Source of the DNA: DASSQJ01 sp963773655
GTDB lineage: Bacteria; Actinomycetota; Actinomycetes; Actinomycetales; Dermatophilaceae
Direction: 5' to 3'
DNA length: 64,000 bases
Assembly (NCBI GenBank): GCA_963773655.1
Contig: CAVZBX010000001.1
Location: forward strand, 1,364,001-1,428,000
Shown: positions 17,163 through 25,843 of the stretch, in pieces
Layout: every line of letters begins with the position of its first letter
Position numbering within the stretch: position 1 is the first letter of the stretch
Translations under genes and position numbers: made by a program
The notes under the pieces: model-generated
Told to the model about the DNA's origin: nothing
The model's database searches: none
The model's input: only the letters and a program-made list of their open reading frames with translations

Positions 17163-18377
17163 GTGGCGCTCCGCATCCTGCTCGGCGTCCTCGATCTCCT
17201 CGCGGGACACGCCGAGGAGGAACAGCACGGCGTCCAGGTACGGCACGTTGACCGAGGTGTCGGCCTGCTCGCGAACCAGTGGCTTGGCGTTGAACGCCAC
17301 CCCCAGCCCGGCCGTGCCGAGCATGTCGAGGTCGTTGGCGCCGTCACCGATGGCGACGGTCCTGGTCAGCGGCAGCCCGAGGGCCTCGGCGAGCTCGCGC
17401 AGCGCCGCCGCCTTGCCGGCGCGGTCCACGACCTCGCCGACCACCCTGCCGGTCAGCCGTCCGTCCGCCACCTCGAGCCGGTTGGCACGGACGTGGTCGA
17501 CGCCGAGGTCGGCCGCGATCGGCTCGACCACCTCGGCGAACCCCCCGGACACCACGGCCACGGTGAAGCCCAGCAGCTTCAGGGTGCGCACCAGCGTGCG
17601 GGCCCCGGGGGTGAGCCGGACCGCGGCGCGCACCTCGTCGAGGACCGACACCGGCAGCCCGGCGAGCGTGGCGACGCGCGCGTGGAGACTCTCGGCGAAG
17701 TCCAGCTCGCCGCGCATCGCCCGTTCGGTGACGGCGGCGACCTCGTCGGCCGTGCCGGCGTGCTCGGCGATGAGCTCGATGACCTCGTCCTGGACGAGGG
17801 TGGAGTCGACGTCGAGGACGACGAGCCGGGCCCCCCGGCGCGCCAGGCCGGCGGGGGCGACCGCGATGTCGGCGCCCGACTCCGCGGAGACCAGCGCCAG
17901 GTCGCGCCGCAGCCCGTCGACGTCCGCCCCCGAGACGTCGAGCTCGACCGTCGTGACCGGCCAGCGTGACAGCCGGTGGATGCGGTCGATGTTGGCCCCG
18001 TGCTCGGCGACGGACCGGGCGACGGCCGCGAGGTGCCGGGTCTCGAGCGGCGACCCCATGACGACCACCGCCGCCCGGCCGCGACGCCGTGGGGCGTTGT
18101 CGCCGCGGCCCACCGAGAGCTCCACCTGCATGCCCATCTGCTCCCCGGCCCGGGTCAGCCGGTCGGCGAGGACGTTCTCGTCACGGCCGGGGGAGAGCAG
18201 GACCGAGAGGGTGAGGTGGCCCCGGACCACCACCTGCTCGAGGTCGAGCACCTCGGCCCCCACCGTGGAGGCGGCGTCGAACAGGGCGCTGGTGACCCCC
18301 GGCCGGTCACGGCCGGTCAGGGTGACGAGCAGCGTGCGCGCCGCCGGGTCCGGCAGCGGGGGGATGGCGGGGGGCAC
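17160..18377 (-). CDS. serB: Phosphoserine phosphatase SerB with two ACT-type domains
   Basis: HAD hydrolase completing serine synthesis from phosphoserine. 405 residues: a first ACT domain (about 13-85), a second one (about 100-170) and the HAD phosphatase. The nucleophile motif DVDSTLVQDE places Asp189 and Asp191. SGGF and GDGANDLDM supply the other HAD motifs. The tandem ACT layout is that of the actinobacterial SerB, where serine may bind as regulator. It starts with GTG at 18377, with TAGCCT 6 nt before. It lies upstream of cphB on the same strand. Confidence 0.93.
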   Translation of the reverse strand: MPPAIPPLPDPAARTLLVTLTGRDRPGVTSALFDAASTVGAEVLDLEQVVVRGHLTLSVLLSPGRDENVLADRLTRAGEQMGMQVELSVGRGDNAPRRRGRAAVVVMGSPLETRHLAAVARSVAEHGANIDRIHRLSRWPVTTVELDVSGADVDGLRRDLALVSAESGADIAVAPAGLARRGARLVVLDVDSTLVQDEVIELIAEHAGTADEVAAVTERAMRGELDFAESLHARVATLAGLPVSVLDEVRAAVRLTPGARTLVRTLKLLGFTVAVVSGGFAEVVEPIAADLGVDHVRANRLEVADGRLTGRVVGEVVDRAGKAAALRELAEALGLPLTRTVAIGDGANDLDMLGTAGLGVAFNAKPLVREQADTSVNVPYLDAVLFLLGVSREEIEDAEQDAERH

Positions 18378-18383
18378 GCGGGC

Positions 18384-18389
18384 AGGCTA
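18384..18389 (-). promoter_or_regulatory. -10 hexamer TAGCCT for serB
   Basis: Ends 6 nt before the GTG at 18377. It overlaps the 3' end of the upstream LLM oxidoreductase gene (its TAG is the stop at 18387-18389). Confidence 0.55.
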
Positions 18390-19202
18390 CGCGTGGTGCG
18401 CGTCGCGCCAGGCCACGAGGTCACGGAGCGGACCCAGGTCGTGGTAGGGGCCGGAGAGGCCGACGGTGAACAGCCGGGTGCCGACGGCGTGGAGGCCCTC
18501 GGCCGCGGCGGGGTAGTCGGCGACGTCCTCGGGGAGCCGGCCCGGCCGCGGCGACACCCCGGCCGAGCGCTCGATCTCACCGGGGTCCCGGCCCACGCGC
18601 CGGCACCACTCGTCGAGCACGGCGTGCTTGTGGGCGATGGTCTCGGGGCGGCCGAAGCCGTGCCAGACGTCGGCGTGCTCGGCGACGATGCGCAGGGTCT
18701 TGCGCTCCCCGCCGCCCCCGACGAGCACGGGGATGTCGCGCGTCGGTGGGGGGTTCAGCCGCTTCCACCGGGCCTTGATGCGGGGCAGGTCGCGGGCCAG
18801 CGCGTCGAGGCGTCCCCCGGCCGTGCCGAACTCGTAGCCGTACTCGTCGTAGTCGCGCTCGAACCATCCGGACCCGATGCCGAACACCAGCCGGCCCCCG
18901 CTCACGTGGTCGACGGTGCGCGCCATGTCGGCGAGGAGGTCGGGGTTGCGGTAGCTGTTGCACGTGACGAGGGCGCCGATCTCCACCCGCTCGGTGGCCT
19001 CGGCCCAGGCCCCGAGCATGGTCCAGCACTCGAAGTGGGCGCCGTCGGCGGCACCGTTGAGAGGGAAGAAGTGGTCCCAGTTGAAGAGGACGTCGACACC
19101 GATCTCCTCCAGCGCGGCGCAGGCGCGCCGGATCTCCGGGTAGGTGGCGTGCTGCGGCTGCACCTGCGCGCCGATCCGGACCCGCCCGCCGGCACCACTC
19201 AC
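18387..19202 (-). CDS. LLM-class F420-dependent oxidoreductase
   Basis: A 271-residue luciferase-like (TIM barrel) flavin or F420 enzyme. Supported by RIGAQVQPQHATYPE at the start, FNWDHFF, RVEIGALVTCNSYRNP, and VSGGRLVFGIGSGWFERDY, all typical of the F420-dependent branch. Shorter than the usual 300-350 residues but complete at both ends. GTG at 19202 overlaps the glgC stop (GTGA) and has AGGAGGT inside the end of glgC, so the two are translationally coupled. The link to glycogen metabolism is unexplained. Substrate unknown. Confidence 0.8.
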   Translation of the reverse strand: MSGAGGRVRIGAQVQPQHATYPEIRRACAALEEIGVDVLFNWDHFFPLNGAADGAHFECWTMLGAWAEATERVEIGALVTCNSYRNPDLLADMARTVDHVSGGRLVFGIGSGWFERDYDEYGYEFGTAGGRLDALARDLPRIKARWKRLNPPPTRDIPVLVGGGGERKTLRIVAEHADVWHGFGRPETIAHKHAVLDEWCRRVGRDPGEIERSAGVSPRPGRLPEDVADYPAAAEGLHAVGTRLFTVGLSGPYHDLGPLRDLVAWRDAHHA

Positions 19203-20449
19203 GGGGTGACCTCCTGGCCCTTCCCCACGACGGTGATCCCGGACTCGGTGACGACGAAGCCGCGGGCGAGGTCGTGCTCGCGGTCGTAGCCGATCTCGGT
19301 GCCCTCCGGCACGACGGCGTTCTTGTCGATGATGGCCCGCTGGATGCGGCAGTGCCGGCCCACCTGCACGCCGTCGAGGACGACGCTGGCGTCGATCTCG
19401 GTGTAGCTGTGGACGTGGACGTCCGGCGAGATGACCGACCCGTTGACCCGGGCGCCGGAGATGACGACGCCGGGGGAGACGGCCGAGTTCAGCGCCTCCC
19501 CGAAGCGTCCGTGGGCGCCGTGGACGAACTTGGCCGGCGGGTACGGGCCGTAGGTGGTGAAGATCGGCCAGTCGTAGTTGTAGAGGTTGAACACCGGGTG
19601 GACCGACACCAGGTCCATGTGGGCCTCGTAGTAGCTGTCGAGGGTGCCGACGTCGCGCCAGTACCCGAGGTCGCGCTCGGTGCCGCCCGGCACCACGTTG
19701 TTCTTGTAGTCGTAGGCGCACGCGTCGCCCTGCTCCACCAGGGCCGGCACGAGGTCGCCGCCCATGTCGTGCTTGCTGCCCTCGCGGGTGGAGTCCTCGA
19801 TGACGGCGTCGACGAGGACGTCGGCGTCGAACACGTAGTTGCCCATGCTCGCGAGGATCTCGTCGGGGGAGTCGGGCAGCCCCTCGGGCTCGGAGGGCTT
19901 CTCCAGGAAGGCCCGGATCCGGGTGGGGTCGTCCGGGACGACGTCGATGACCCCGAACTGGTCGCTCATCGAGATCGGCTGGCGGATGGCGGCGACGGTG
20001 ACCCCCGCGCCCGACTCCACGTGCTGGTCGACCATCTGCGAGAAGTCCATCCGGTACACGTGGTCGGCGCCGACGACGACGACGGTGTCGGGGCGCTCGT
20101 CGGTGATGGTGTTCAGGCTCTGGAAGATCGCATCGGCGCTGCCCTGGTACCAGGACTTGCCGATCCGCTGCTGTGCCGGGATCGGTGCCACGTAGTTGCC
20201 GAGCATCGTCGACATCCGCCACGTCTTGGTGACGTGGCGGTCGAGGCTGTGCGACTTGTACTGGGTGAGCACCACGACCTTGAGGTAGCCGGAGTTCACC
20301 ACGTTGGAGAGGGCGAAGTCGATGAGGCGGTAGATGCCACCGAACGGGACGGCGGGCTTGGCACGGTCGGCCGTCAGCGGCATCAGGCGCTTGCCCTCCC
20401 CCCCGGCGAGGACGATCACGAGGACCTTTCTTCCACTGCGGTAGGCCAT
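19199..20449 (-). CDS. glgC: Glucose-1-phosphate adenylyltransferase
   Basis: Makes ADP-glucose for alpha-glucan synthesis. 416 residues: nucleotidyltransferase domain with LAGGEGKRLMPLTADRAKPA (15-34), GSADAI, GADHVYRMD and FLEKP, then a C-terminal left-handed beta-helix (SGARVNGSVISPDVHVHSY). The ATG at 20449 has TAGCGT 6 nt before. It is divergent from glgA with 62 bases between starts, both promoters lying in that gap, the same layout as glgC/glgM in mycobacteria. Confidence 0.95.
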   Translation of the reverse strand: MAYRSGRKVLVIVLAGGEGKRLMPLTADRAKPAVPFGGIYRLIDFALSNVVNSGYLKVVVLTQYKSHSLDRHVTKTWRMSTMLGNYVAPIPAQQRIGKSWYQGSADAIFQSLNTITDERPDTVVVVGADHVYRMDFSQMVDQHVESGAGVTVAAIRQPISMSDQFGVIDVVPDDPTRIRAFLEKPSEPEGLPDSPDEILASMGNYVFDADVLVDAVIEDSTREGSKHDMGGDLVPALVEQGDACAYDYKNNVVPGGTERDLGYWRDVGTLDSYYEAHMDLVSVHPVFNLYNYDWPIFTTYGPYPPAKFVHGAHGRFGEALNSAVSPGVVISGARVNGSVISPDVHVHSYTEIDASVVLDGVQVGRHCRIQRAIIDKNAVVPEGTEIGYDREHDLARGFVVTESGITVVGKGQEVTP

Positions 20450-20455
20450 GGCCCC

Positions 20456-20461
20456 ACGCTA
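20456..20461 (-). promoter_or_regulatory. -10 hexamer TAGCGT for glgC
   Basis: Ends 6 nt before the glgC ATG; leaderless arrangement. Confidence 0.55.
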
Positions 20462-20499
20462 TTGGGTTCCGGCACTCCCGGCGAGGGCGGAGCGCTGGC

Positions 20500-20505
20500 T
20501 AGGGT
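20500..20505 (+). promoter_or_regulatory. -10 hexamer TAGGGT for glgA
   Basis: Ends 6 nt before the glgA GTG (spacer GACAAA). It is divergent from the glgC promoter 40 bases away. Confidence 0.6.
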
Positions 20506-20511
20506 GACAAA

Positions 20512-21705
20512 GTGCGCATCGACATCCTGACCAAGGAGTACCCCCCGTCGATCTACGGGGGCGCGGGAGTCCACGTCACCGAGCTGGCCCGCGCGCTGCG
20601 CGCGCGGCCCGACCTCGACGTCCGGGTCCATGCGTTCGGCGGACCGCGGGACGAGGACGGGACGACCAGCCACCCGGACCTTCCCGAGCTCGACGGAACC
20701 AACGCCGCGCTCAGCACCCTCGGGGTCGACCTCACGATGGCGGCGGCGTGCGCCGGGGCCGACCTCGTGCACTCCCACACCTGGTACGCCAACTTCGCCG
20801 GCCACGTCGCCGGGCTCCTCGAGGGGGTCCCGCACGTGCTGTCCGCCCACAGCCTGGAGCCGATGCGACCGTGGAAGGCCGAGCAGCTCGGCGGCGGCTA
20901 CCGGCTCTCCTCGTGGGTCGAGAAGACCGCGTACTCCGGTGCGGCGGCCGTGATCGCGGTGAGCGAGGGCATGCGCCAGGACATCCTGCGGGCCTACCCC
21001 GACGTCGATCCGGGCAAGGTCAAGGTCGTGCACAACGGGATCGACTCCGAGCTGTGGACGCGCCGGGCCGACGCCGACGTGGTGCGCCGGCACGGGGTCG
21101 ACCCCGACCGCCCGAGCGTGGTGTTCGTCGGGCGGATCACCCGGCAGAAGGGGCTGCCCTTCCTCCTGCGCGCCGCCGCGCAGCTCCCGCCCGAGGTCCA
21201 GCTGGTGCTGCTCGCCGGCGCCCCGGACACCGCCGAGATCAAGGCCGAGGTCGAGGCGCTCATCGAGGGCCTGCGCCGCGACCGCGACGGCGTGGTCTGG
21301 ATCCCGGAGATGCTCCCGCGCGACCAGGTCATCGCGATCCTCTCGGCGGCCACGGTCTTCGCCTGCCCGTCCGTCTACGAGCCGCTCGGCATCGTCAACC
21401 TCGAGGCGATGGCCTGCGAGCTGCCCGTCGTGGCGACGGCCACCGGCGGCATCCCGGAGGTCGTCGTCGACGGCGAGACCGGCTGGCTGGTCCCCATCGA
21501 GCAGGTCCAGGACGGCACCGGCACCCCGGTCGACGAGGACCGCTTCGTCGCCGACCTCGCCGCCGCCCTCGACGAGGCCGTCGCCGACACCGACCGGGCC
21601 GCGCGGATGGGGGTGGCCGGGCGACGGCGCGCCGTGGAGTCGTTCTCGTGGGACACCATCGGCGACCGGACGGTCGAGGTCTACGAGGAGGTCCTCGGCG
21701 GGTGA
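20512..21705 (+). CDS. glgA: Glycogen synthase / ADP-glucose-dependent glucosyltransferase (GlgA/GlgM type)
   Basis: GT4-family enzyme of 397 residues. N-terminal EYPPSIYGGAGVHVTEL binds the acceptor side, VFVGRITRQKG and PSVYEPLGIVNLEAMAC form the GT-B donor site. The actinobacterial member of this family either extends glycogen or makes maltose-1-phosphate from ADP-glucose; the sequence alone does not tell which. It starts with GTG and overlaps the XdhC-like gene by 4 bases. Confidence 0.88.
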   Translation: MRIDILTKEYPPSIYGGAGVHVTELARALRARPDLDVRVHAFGGPRDEDGTTSHPDLPELDGTNAALSTLGVDLTMAAACAGADLVHSHTWYANFAGHVAGLLEGVPHVLSAHSLEPMRPWKAEQLGGGYRLSSWVEKTAYSGAAAVIAVSEGMRQDILRAYPDVDPGKVKVVHNGIDSELWTRRADADVVRRHGVDPDRPSVVFVGRITRQKGLPFLLRAAAQLPPEVQLVLLAGAPDTAEIKAEVEALIEGLRRDRDGVVWIPEMLPRDQVIAILSAATVFACPSVYEPLGIVNLEAMACELPVVATATGGIPEVVVDGETGWLVPIEQVQDGTGTPVDEDRFVADLAAALDEAVADTDRAARMGVAGRRRAVESFSWDTIGDRTVEVYEEVLGG

Positions 21706-22193
21706 GCGACGCCGACACGCGCCACGACCCCGTCCGGGGGAGCGGTGCCGAGCCGGTCGACGGGCCGCTCGGACGCCTCGTCGTCGTCTGCGACAACCAC
21801 ATCGCCCGGGCGCTCCTCGCCATCGCCGAGGCCACCGGGTGGGAGGCGCTGCTCCTCGAGGTCCCGCCGACGCAGGAGGAGGCGCGCTCGCTCGGCCACG
21901 TCGACGCCCTCGTCGTGTGCGACCACGACGCCGAGGGGGGCTACGACCTGCTGCGGGGCGCGGTGCGCTCCGGGGTCGGGTACGTGGCGATGATGGCGAG
22001 CCGGCACCGCTCGGCCACGCTGCTCGGGCAGCTGCGCTCGGAGGGGTTCGACGACGCGCAGCTGGGGCGGCTGCACCTGCCCGCGGGCCTGTCCATCGGG
22101 GGCCGCAGCGCCGGTGAGATCGCCCTCTCGGTCATGGCCGAGGTCGTCGCCGACGGCCACGGCCGCGACGGCGGGCCGCTGCGCGCCGGGTGA
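21702..22193 (+). CDS. XdhC C-terminal (Rossmann) domain protein
   Basis: A 163-residue protein with the NAD-binding-like fold of the XdhC C-terminal domain: LVVVCDNHIARALLAIAEAT, CDHDAEGGYDLLRGAV, VGYVAMMASRHRSATLLGQL and RLHLPAGLSIGGRSAGEIALSV. Full XdhC proteins help load sulfurated molybdenum cofactor into xanthine dehydrogenase; this one lacks the N-terminal domain. Its GTG overlaps the glgA stop, so it is co-translated with a glycogen enzyme, an odd pairing. No xanthine dehydrogenase genes are in view. Confidence 0.75.
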   Translation: MSDADTRHDPVRGSGAEPVDGPLGRLVVVCDNHIARALLAIAEATGWEALLLEVPPTQEEARSLGHVDALVVCDHDAEGGYDLLRGAVRSGVGYVAMMASRHRSATLLGQLRSEGFDDAQLGRLHLPAGLSIGGRSAGEIALSVMAEVVADGHGRDGGPLRAG

Positions 22194-22229
22194 GGGGCGC
22201 GCCGCCCCGTCGGGTGCGGGGCGGTCAAC

Positions 22230-22235
22230 TAGGGT
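22230..22235 (+). promoter_or_regulatory. -10 hexamer TAGGGT for the soluble ABC ATPase
   Basis: Ends 7 nt before the ATG at 22243. Confidence 0.6.
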
Positions 22236-22242
22236 CGGGGCC

Positions 22243-23025
22243 ATGAGTGACGTCCTGGCCCTGGCCGGCGTGAGCGTCGTCCGCGACGGGACGGTGATCC
22301 TCGACGACGTCACGTGGGAGGTCGAGGAGGGGCAGCGCTGGGTCGTCCTCGGGCCCAACGGTGCCGGGAAGACCACGCTCCTCCAGCTCGCGGCCGCCCG
22401 GATCCACCCGACCACCGGTGTCGTGGGGGTGCTCGGCGAGGTCCTCGGGGCCGTCGACGTGTTCGAGCTCCGGCCGCGGATCGGGCTCTCCTCGGCTGCC
22501 CTCGCCGACCGCATCCCGCCGCGCGAACGGGTGGGCGACGTCGTCGTCACCGCCTCGTACGGTGTCGTCGGCCGGTGGCGTGAGGCCTACGACCGGATGG
22601 ACGAGGGCCGCGCCACCGAGCTGCTCGAGGCGCTCGGCGCCAGCCACCTCGTCGACCGTCGCTTCGGCACCCTGTCCGAGGGCGAACGCAAGCGCGTGCA
22701 GATCGCCCGCGCGCTGATGACCGACCCCGAGCTGATGCTCCTCGACGAGCCCGCGGCCGGCCTCGACCTGGGTGGGCGCGAGGACCTCGTCCGTCGGCTC
22801 GGCGACCTGGCCGGCGACCTCTACGCGCCGGCGCTCGTGCTCGTCACCCACCACGTCGAGGAGATCCCGCCCCACTTCACCGATGTGCTCCTGCTGCGCG
22901 ACGGCGGGGTCGTCGCCCAGGGGCCGGTGGAGATGACGCTGACCGCCGAGAACCTGGAGCGCACCTTCGGCATGCCGCTCGACCTGGAGCAGCGGGGGCA
23001 GCGGTTTGCGGCTCGTGCCCGCTGA
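22243..23025 (+). CDS. ABC-type ATPase without a membrane partner
   Basis: A 260-residue ABC ATPase: Walker A GPNGAGKTT near residue 38, signature LSEGERKRVQIARAL, Walker B LMLLDEPAAGLD, and H-loop VTHHVEEIP. The HHVEEIPPHFTDVLLL pattern resembles the ModF/YlmA-like soluble group. No permease gene is adjacent, so it may act in the cytoplasm or with a distant partner. The frame is open upstream to 22114, overlapping the XdhC gene, but the ATG at 22243 follows a good -10 hexamer. Confidence 0.8.
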   Translation: MSDVLALAGVSVVRDGTVILDDVTWEVEEGQRWVVLGPNGAGKTTLLQLAAARIHPTTGVVGVLGEVLGAVDVFELRPRIGLSSAALADRIPPRERVGDVVVTASYGVVGRWREAYDRMDEGRATELLEALGASHLVDRRFGTLSEGERKRVQIARALMTDPELMLLDEPAAGLDLGGREDLVRRLGDLAGDLYAPALVLVTHHVEEIPPHFTDVLLLRDGGVVAQGPVEMTLTAENLERTFGMPLDLEQRGQRFAARAR

Positions 23026-23094
23026 CCCGCGCGGAACCCCGGCGCCCCTCCGGTCGTCGAACCGGGCGAGGGCCCACCACGGAAGGGAGACCCG

Positions 23095-23559
23095 ATGGAC
23101 TGGCTGACGGAGAACTACTGGCTCGGCTGGCTGGGCGTCGCGATCGTGCTGGCGGCGATCGAGGCCGCCACCGTCGACTTCGTCTTCCTCATGTTCGCCG
23201 GCGGGGCCCTCGCCGGTGCCGTCGCAGCCGCCCTCGGGGCGCCGTTCTGGCTCCAGGTCGTCGTCGCCATCGCAGCCGCGCTGCTCCTCCTCGGCGTGAT
23301 CCGACCGATGATCCGGCGCAAGTTCCTCGACAGCGAGGTCGACCACCGGATCGGCGCCGACGGCCTCGTCGGCCGCCGCGCCTGGGTCCTCCAGGCCGTC
23401 ACCGAGACCGACGGGCGCGTCAAGCTGGCCGGTGAGACCTGGTCGGCCCGCCTCGCCGAGGGCAGCCCACCCGCCGCCCCCGGGGACGAGGTGCGGGTCA
23501 TCGCCATCCAGGGCGCCACCGCGATCGTCGCCCCCGTTCCCCCCGACCCGACCACCTGA
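23095..23559 (+). CDS. NfeD-like membrane protein
   Basis: A 154-residue NfeD-family protein: two or three N-terminal transmembrane segments (about 10-30, 34-50, 52-68) and a C-terminal OB-fold-like domain (about 85-150; GADGLVGRRAWVLQ, VKLAGETWSARL, GDEVRVIAIQGATAIV). Partners of SPFH/stomatin-like proteins; the next gene is one. GGAAGGGAG is upstream of the ATG. Likely an operon of two, 37 bases apart. Confidence 0.88.
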   Translation: MDWLTENYWLGWLGVAIVLAAIEAATVDFVFLMFAGGALAGAVAAALGAPFWLQVVVAIAAALLLLGVIRPMIRRKFLDSEVDHRIGADGLVGRRAWVLQAVTETDGRVKLAGETWSARLAEGSPPAAPGDEVRVIAIQGATAIVAPVPPDPTT

Positions 23560-23596
23560 CCGCGCGCCTCCGGCGCCCGACCGAAAGGCGAGCCCC

Positions 23597-24871
23597 ATGG
23601 ACGGGATCATCTACCTCGTCGTCCTGGCCCTGTTGGCCATCTTCGTCGTCATCGTCATCGTCCGCACCGTGCGGATCGTCCCCCAGCAGACGGCCCTGAT
23701 CATCGAGCGGCTCGGCCGCTACTCCCGCACCCTCCAGGGCGGGCTGCACTTCCTCGTGCCGTTCGTCGACATCGTCCGGGCCAACATCGACCAGCGCGAG
23801 CAGGTCGTCTCGTTCCCGCCGCAGCCGGTCATCACGAGCGACAACCTCGTCGTGTCGATCGACACCGTCATCTACTACCAGGTGATGGACCCGAAGTCGG
23901 CGGTGTACGAGATCGCCAACTTCATCTCCGGCATCGAGCAGCTCACCGTCACCACGCTGCGCAACGTCATCGGCTCGCTCGACCTGGAGCAGACCCTGAC
24001 CAGCCGCGACCAGATAAACGGTCAGCTGCGTGGCGTCCTGGACGAGGCCACCGGCAAGTGGGGCATCCGCGTCAACCGGGTCGAGCTCAAGGCCATCGAC
24101 CCGCCCCAGTCGATCCAGGAGTCGATGGAGAAGCAGATGAAGGCCGAGCGTGAGCGTCGCGCCATCATCCTCACGGCCGAGGGCTCCAAGGCCAGCCAGA
24201 TCCTCACCGCCGAGGGGGAGAAGCAGAGCGCCATCCTGCGCGCCGAGGGCTCGGCCCAGGCCCGCATCCTCGAGGCCCAGGGCCAGGCGCGTGCCATCCA
24301 GCAGGTCTTCGACGCGATCCACCGCGGCAAGCCCACCCAGAAGCTGCTCGCCTACCAGTACCTCCAGGTCCTGCCGCAGATCGCCCGTGGCGACTCGAAC
24401 AAGATGTGGATCGTCCCGAGCGAGCTCACCGATGCGCTCAAGGGCATCGGCGGGATGCTCGGACGCGGTCAGGGCGGTTTCGACGGCGCCGGCGACGACG
24501 AGTGGGTCGACCCGGGTGAGATCGGCGGGGCGTTCGAGGAGACCACCCTCGAGGACCCGGCCGAGGCCCTCGCCCGGGCCCGCGGCCAGGCCGCCCAGTC
24601 GAGCATGGAGGCCGAGGAGCACGCCACCCCCACCTCGCGGGTCCAGCCGCCGGTCGGACGGGGCGCCGACGCGGTGCCACCGCGGGAGGCCCCGCAGGCT
24701 TCCCCGGCCACACCGGCGCCGCCCGCGGGGGCGGTGCCACCGGCCACGCCCACCGCGCCACCTGCTCCCGAGGGCGGTCCGCTCGCCGAGCCCCCGGCCG
24801 CTCCGGCCCCGCCCCCTCCGCCTCCCGGCTACGGCGAGGAGCCCGGCGCCGAGGGGCCCGGCCGCTCCTGA
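23597..24871 (+). CDS. SPFH/Band 7 (stomatin-like) membrane scaffold protein
   Basis: A 424-residue protein. An N-terminal membrane anchor (about 4-26) is followed by the Band 7 domain (RIVPQQTALIIERLGRYSRT, IDTVIYYQVMDPKSAVYEI, VELKAIDPPQSIQ), a long helical Ala/Glu stretch (RERRAIILTAEGSKASQI) and a conserved PSELTDALKGI segment. The last 110 residues are a Pro/Ala-rich, probably disordered tail not found in the shorter homologues. Oligomeric membrane scaffold working with the NfeD protein just upstream; specific role unknown. Confidence 0.88.
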   Translation: MDGIIYLVVLALLAIFVVIVIVRTVRIVPQQTALIIERLGRYSRTLQGGLHFLVPFVDIVRANIDQREQVVSFPPQPVITSDNLVVSIDTVIYYQVMDPKSAVYEIANFISGIEQLTVTTLRNVIGSLDLEQTLTSRDQINGQLRGVLDEATGKWGIRVNRVELKAIDPPQSIQESMEKQMKAERERRAIILTAEGSKASQILTAEGEKQSAILRAEGSAQARILEAQGQARAIQQVFDAIHRGKPTQKLLAYQYLQVLPQIARGDSNKMWIVPSELTDALKGIGGMLGRGQGGFDGAGDDEWVDPGEIGGAFEETTLEDPAEALARARGQAAQSSMEAEEHATPTSRVQPPVGRGADAVPPREAPQASPATPAPPAGAVPPATPTAPPAPEGGPLAEPPAAPAPPPPPPGYGEEPGAEGPGRS

Positions 24872-24913
24872 CCGGCGCGCCGCACCCCCGACCGGACACC
24901 CGGACGCCCGCAC

Positions 24914-24919
24914 TAGGGT
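24914..24919 (+). promoter_or_regulatory. -10 hexamer TAGGGT for the TauE/SafE gene
   Basis: Ends 6 nt before the GTG at 24926. Confidence 0.55.
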
Positions 24920-24925
24920 GTCCGG

Positions 24926-25700
24926 GTGTCCGTCGGTGAGGCCCTGCTCGTCGTCCTCGCGCGGGCTGGGGGCGGGGACGATCAACACCATCGTCGGCTC
25001 GGGCACGTTGATCACCTTCCCGACGCTGCTCCTCGTCGGCGTGCCGCCGCTGACCGCCAACGTGTCGAACAACATCGGCCTGGTGCCGGGCTCGTTCACC
25101 GGGGCGGTCGGCTATCGCGGTGAGCTCGTCGGCGCGGCGCCCACGGTGCGGCGGCTGCTCCCGATGTCGCTGATCGGTGGCCTCGCCGGCGCCCTGCTGC
25201 TCCTCGCGCTCGACGAGGAGGTCTTCCGTGCCGTGGTGCCGGCCCTGGTGCTGCTGGGCGTCGTCCTGGTCCTGCTCGGCCCGCGGATCAACCGGTGGGC
25301 GGCCCAGCGCCGGGCGGCGGGTCTCGGCTCGGAGCGGTCCCACCGGACGGCGATGCAGGCCGGGGTGCTCGGCGCCGGGGTCTACGGCGGCTACTTCGGT
25401 GCGGCCCAGGGGGTGCTGCTCATGGGGATCATGGGCGCGCTGTCGAGCGAGCCGCTCCAGCGGCTGAACGGGTACAAGAACGTCCTCGCGACGGGGGTCA
25501 ACGCGGTCGCGGCCGTCGTCTTCCTCCTCGTCGCCGCGGACCGCGTCGACTGGCTAGTCGTCGTGCTGATCGCCGCCGGGTCGACGCTCGGGGGAGTGCT
25601 CGGGGCCACCGTCGGACGCCGGCTGCCGCCGCCGGTCCTGCGCGGCGTCATCGTCGTCATCGGTGTCGTGGCCGTCGTGAAGCTCGTCGCCTTCCCGTAG
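24926..25700 (+). CDS. TauE/SafE family membrane permease, frameshifted near its N-terminus
   Basis: Sulfite/organosulfonate export or anion permease family, about 255 residues with eight predicted helices in two halves. The start (GTG at 24926, VSVGEALLVVLA) is in one frame; the rest, from GLGAGTINTIVGSGTLITFP onward, is in another. One base too many in CTCGCGCGGGCTGGGGGCG near 24961 explains the shift. The rest reads cleanly, including the second-half motif GVYGGYFGAAQGVLLMGIMG and LNGYKNVLA. Most likely a sequence error. Substrate not predictable. Confidence 0.75.
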
Positions 25701-25743
25701 CGGGACGAGCCGCCGGCACACCCCCGGCCCAGGCTTCGACCCC

Positions 25744-25749
25744 TTGACG
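25744..25749 (+). promoter_or_regulatory. Possible -35 element TTGACG of the sugar-uptake operon
   Basis: TTGACG precedes AGACTACT by about 18-20 bases, giving a plausible -10. The operator palindrome lies just downstream, so repressor binding there would block transcription. Confidence 0.45.
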
Positions 25750-25781
25750 TCGGCGGACGGGCGCGCCAGACTACTCGGACG

Positions 25782-25797
25782 AGGCGAACGTTCGCCT
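25782..25797. promoter_or_regulatory. 16-bp perfect palindrome, likely LacI-family operator
   Basis: AGGCGAACGTTCGCCT with a central CG step, the style of LacI/GalR-family operators. It lies between the promoter-like TTGACG and the first permease gene. The same operon encodes a LacI-family protein at 29323, the obvious candidate to bind it. Confidence 0.75.
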
Positions 25798-25843
25798 AAT
25801 GGCGGTGCACCCGTTCGCCGGTCGACGGCAGAGGGAGGCAGCT

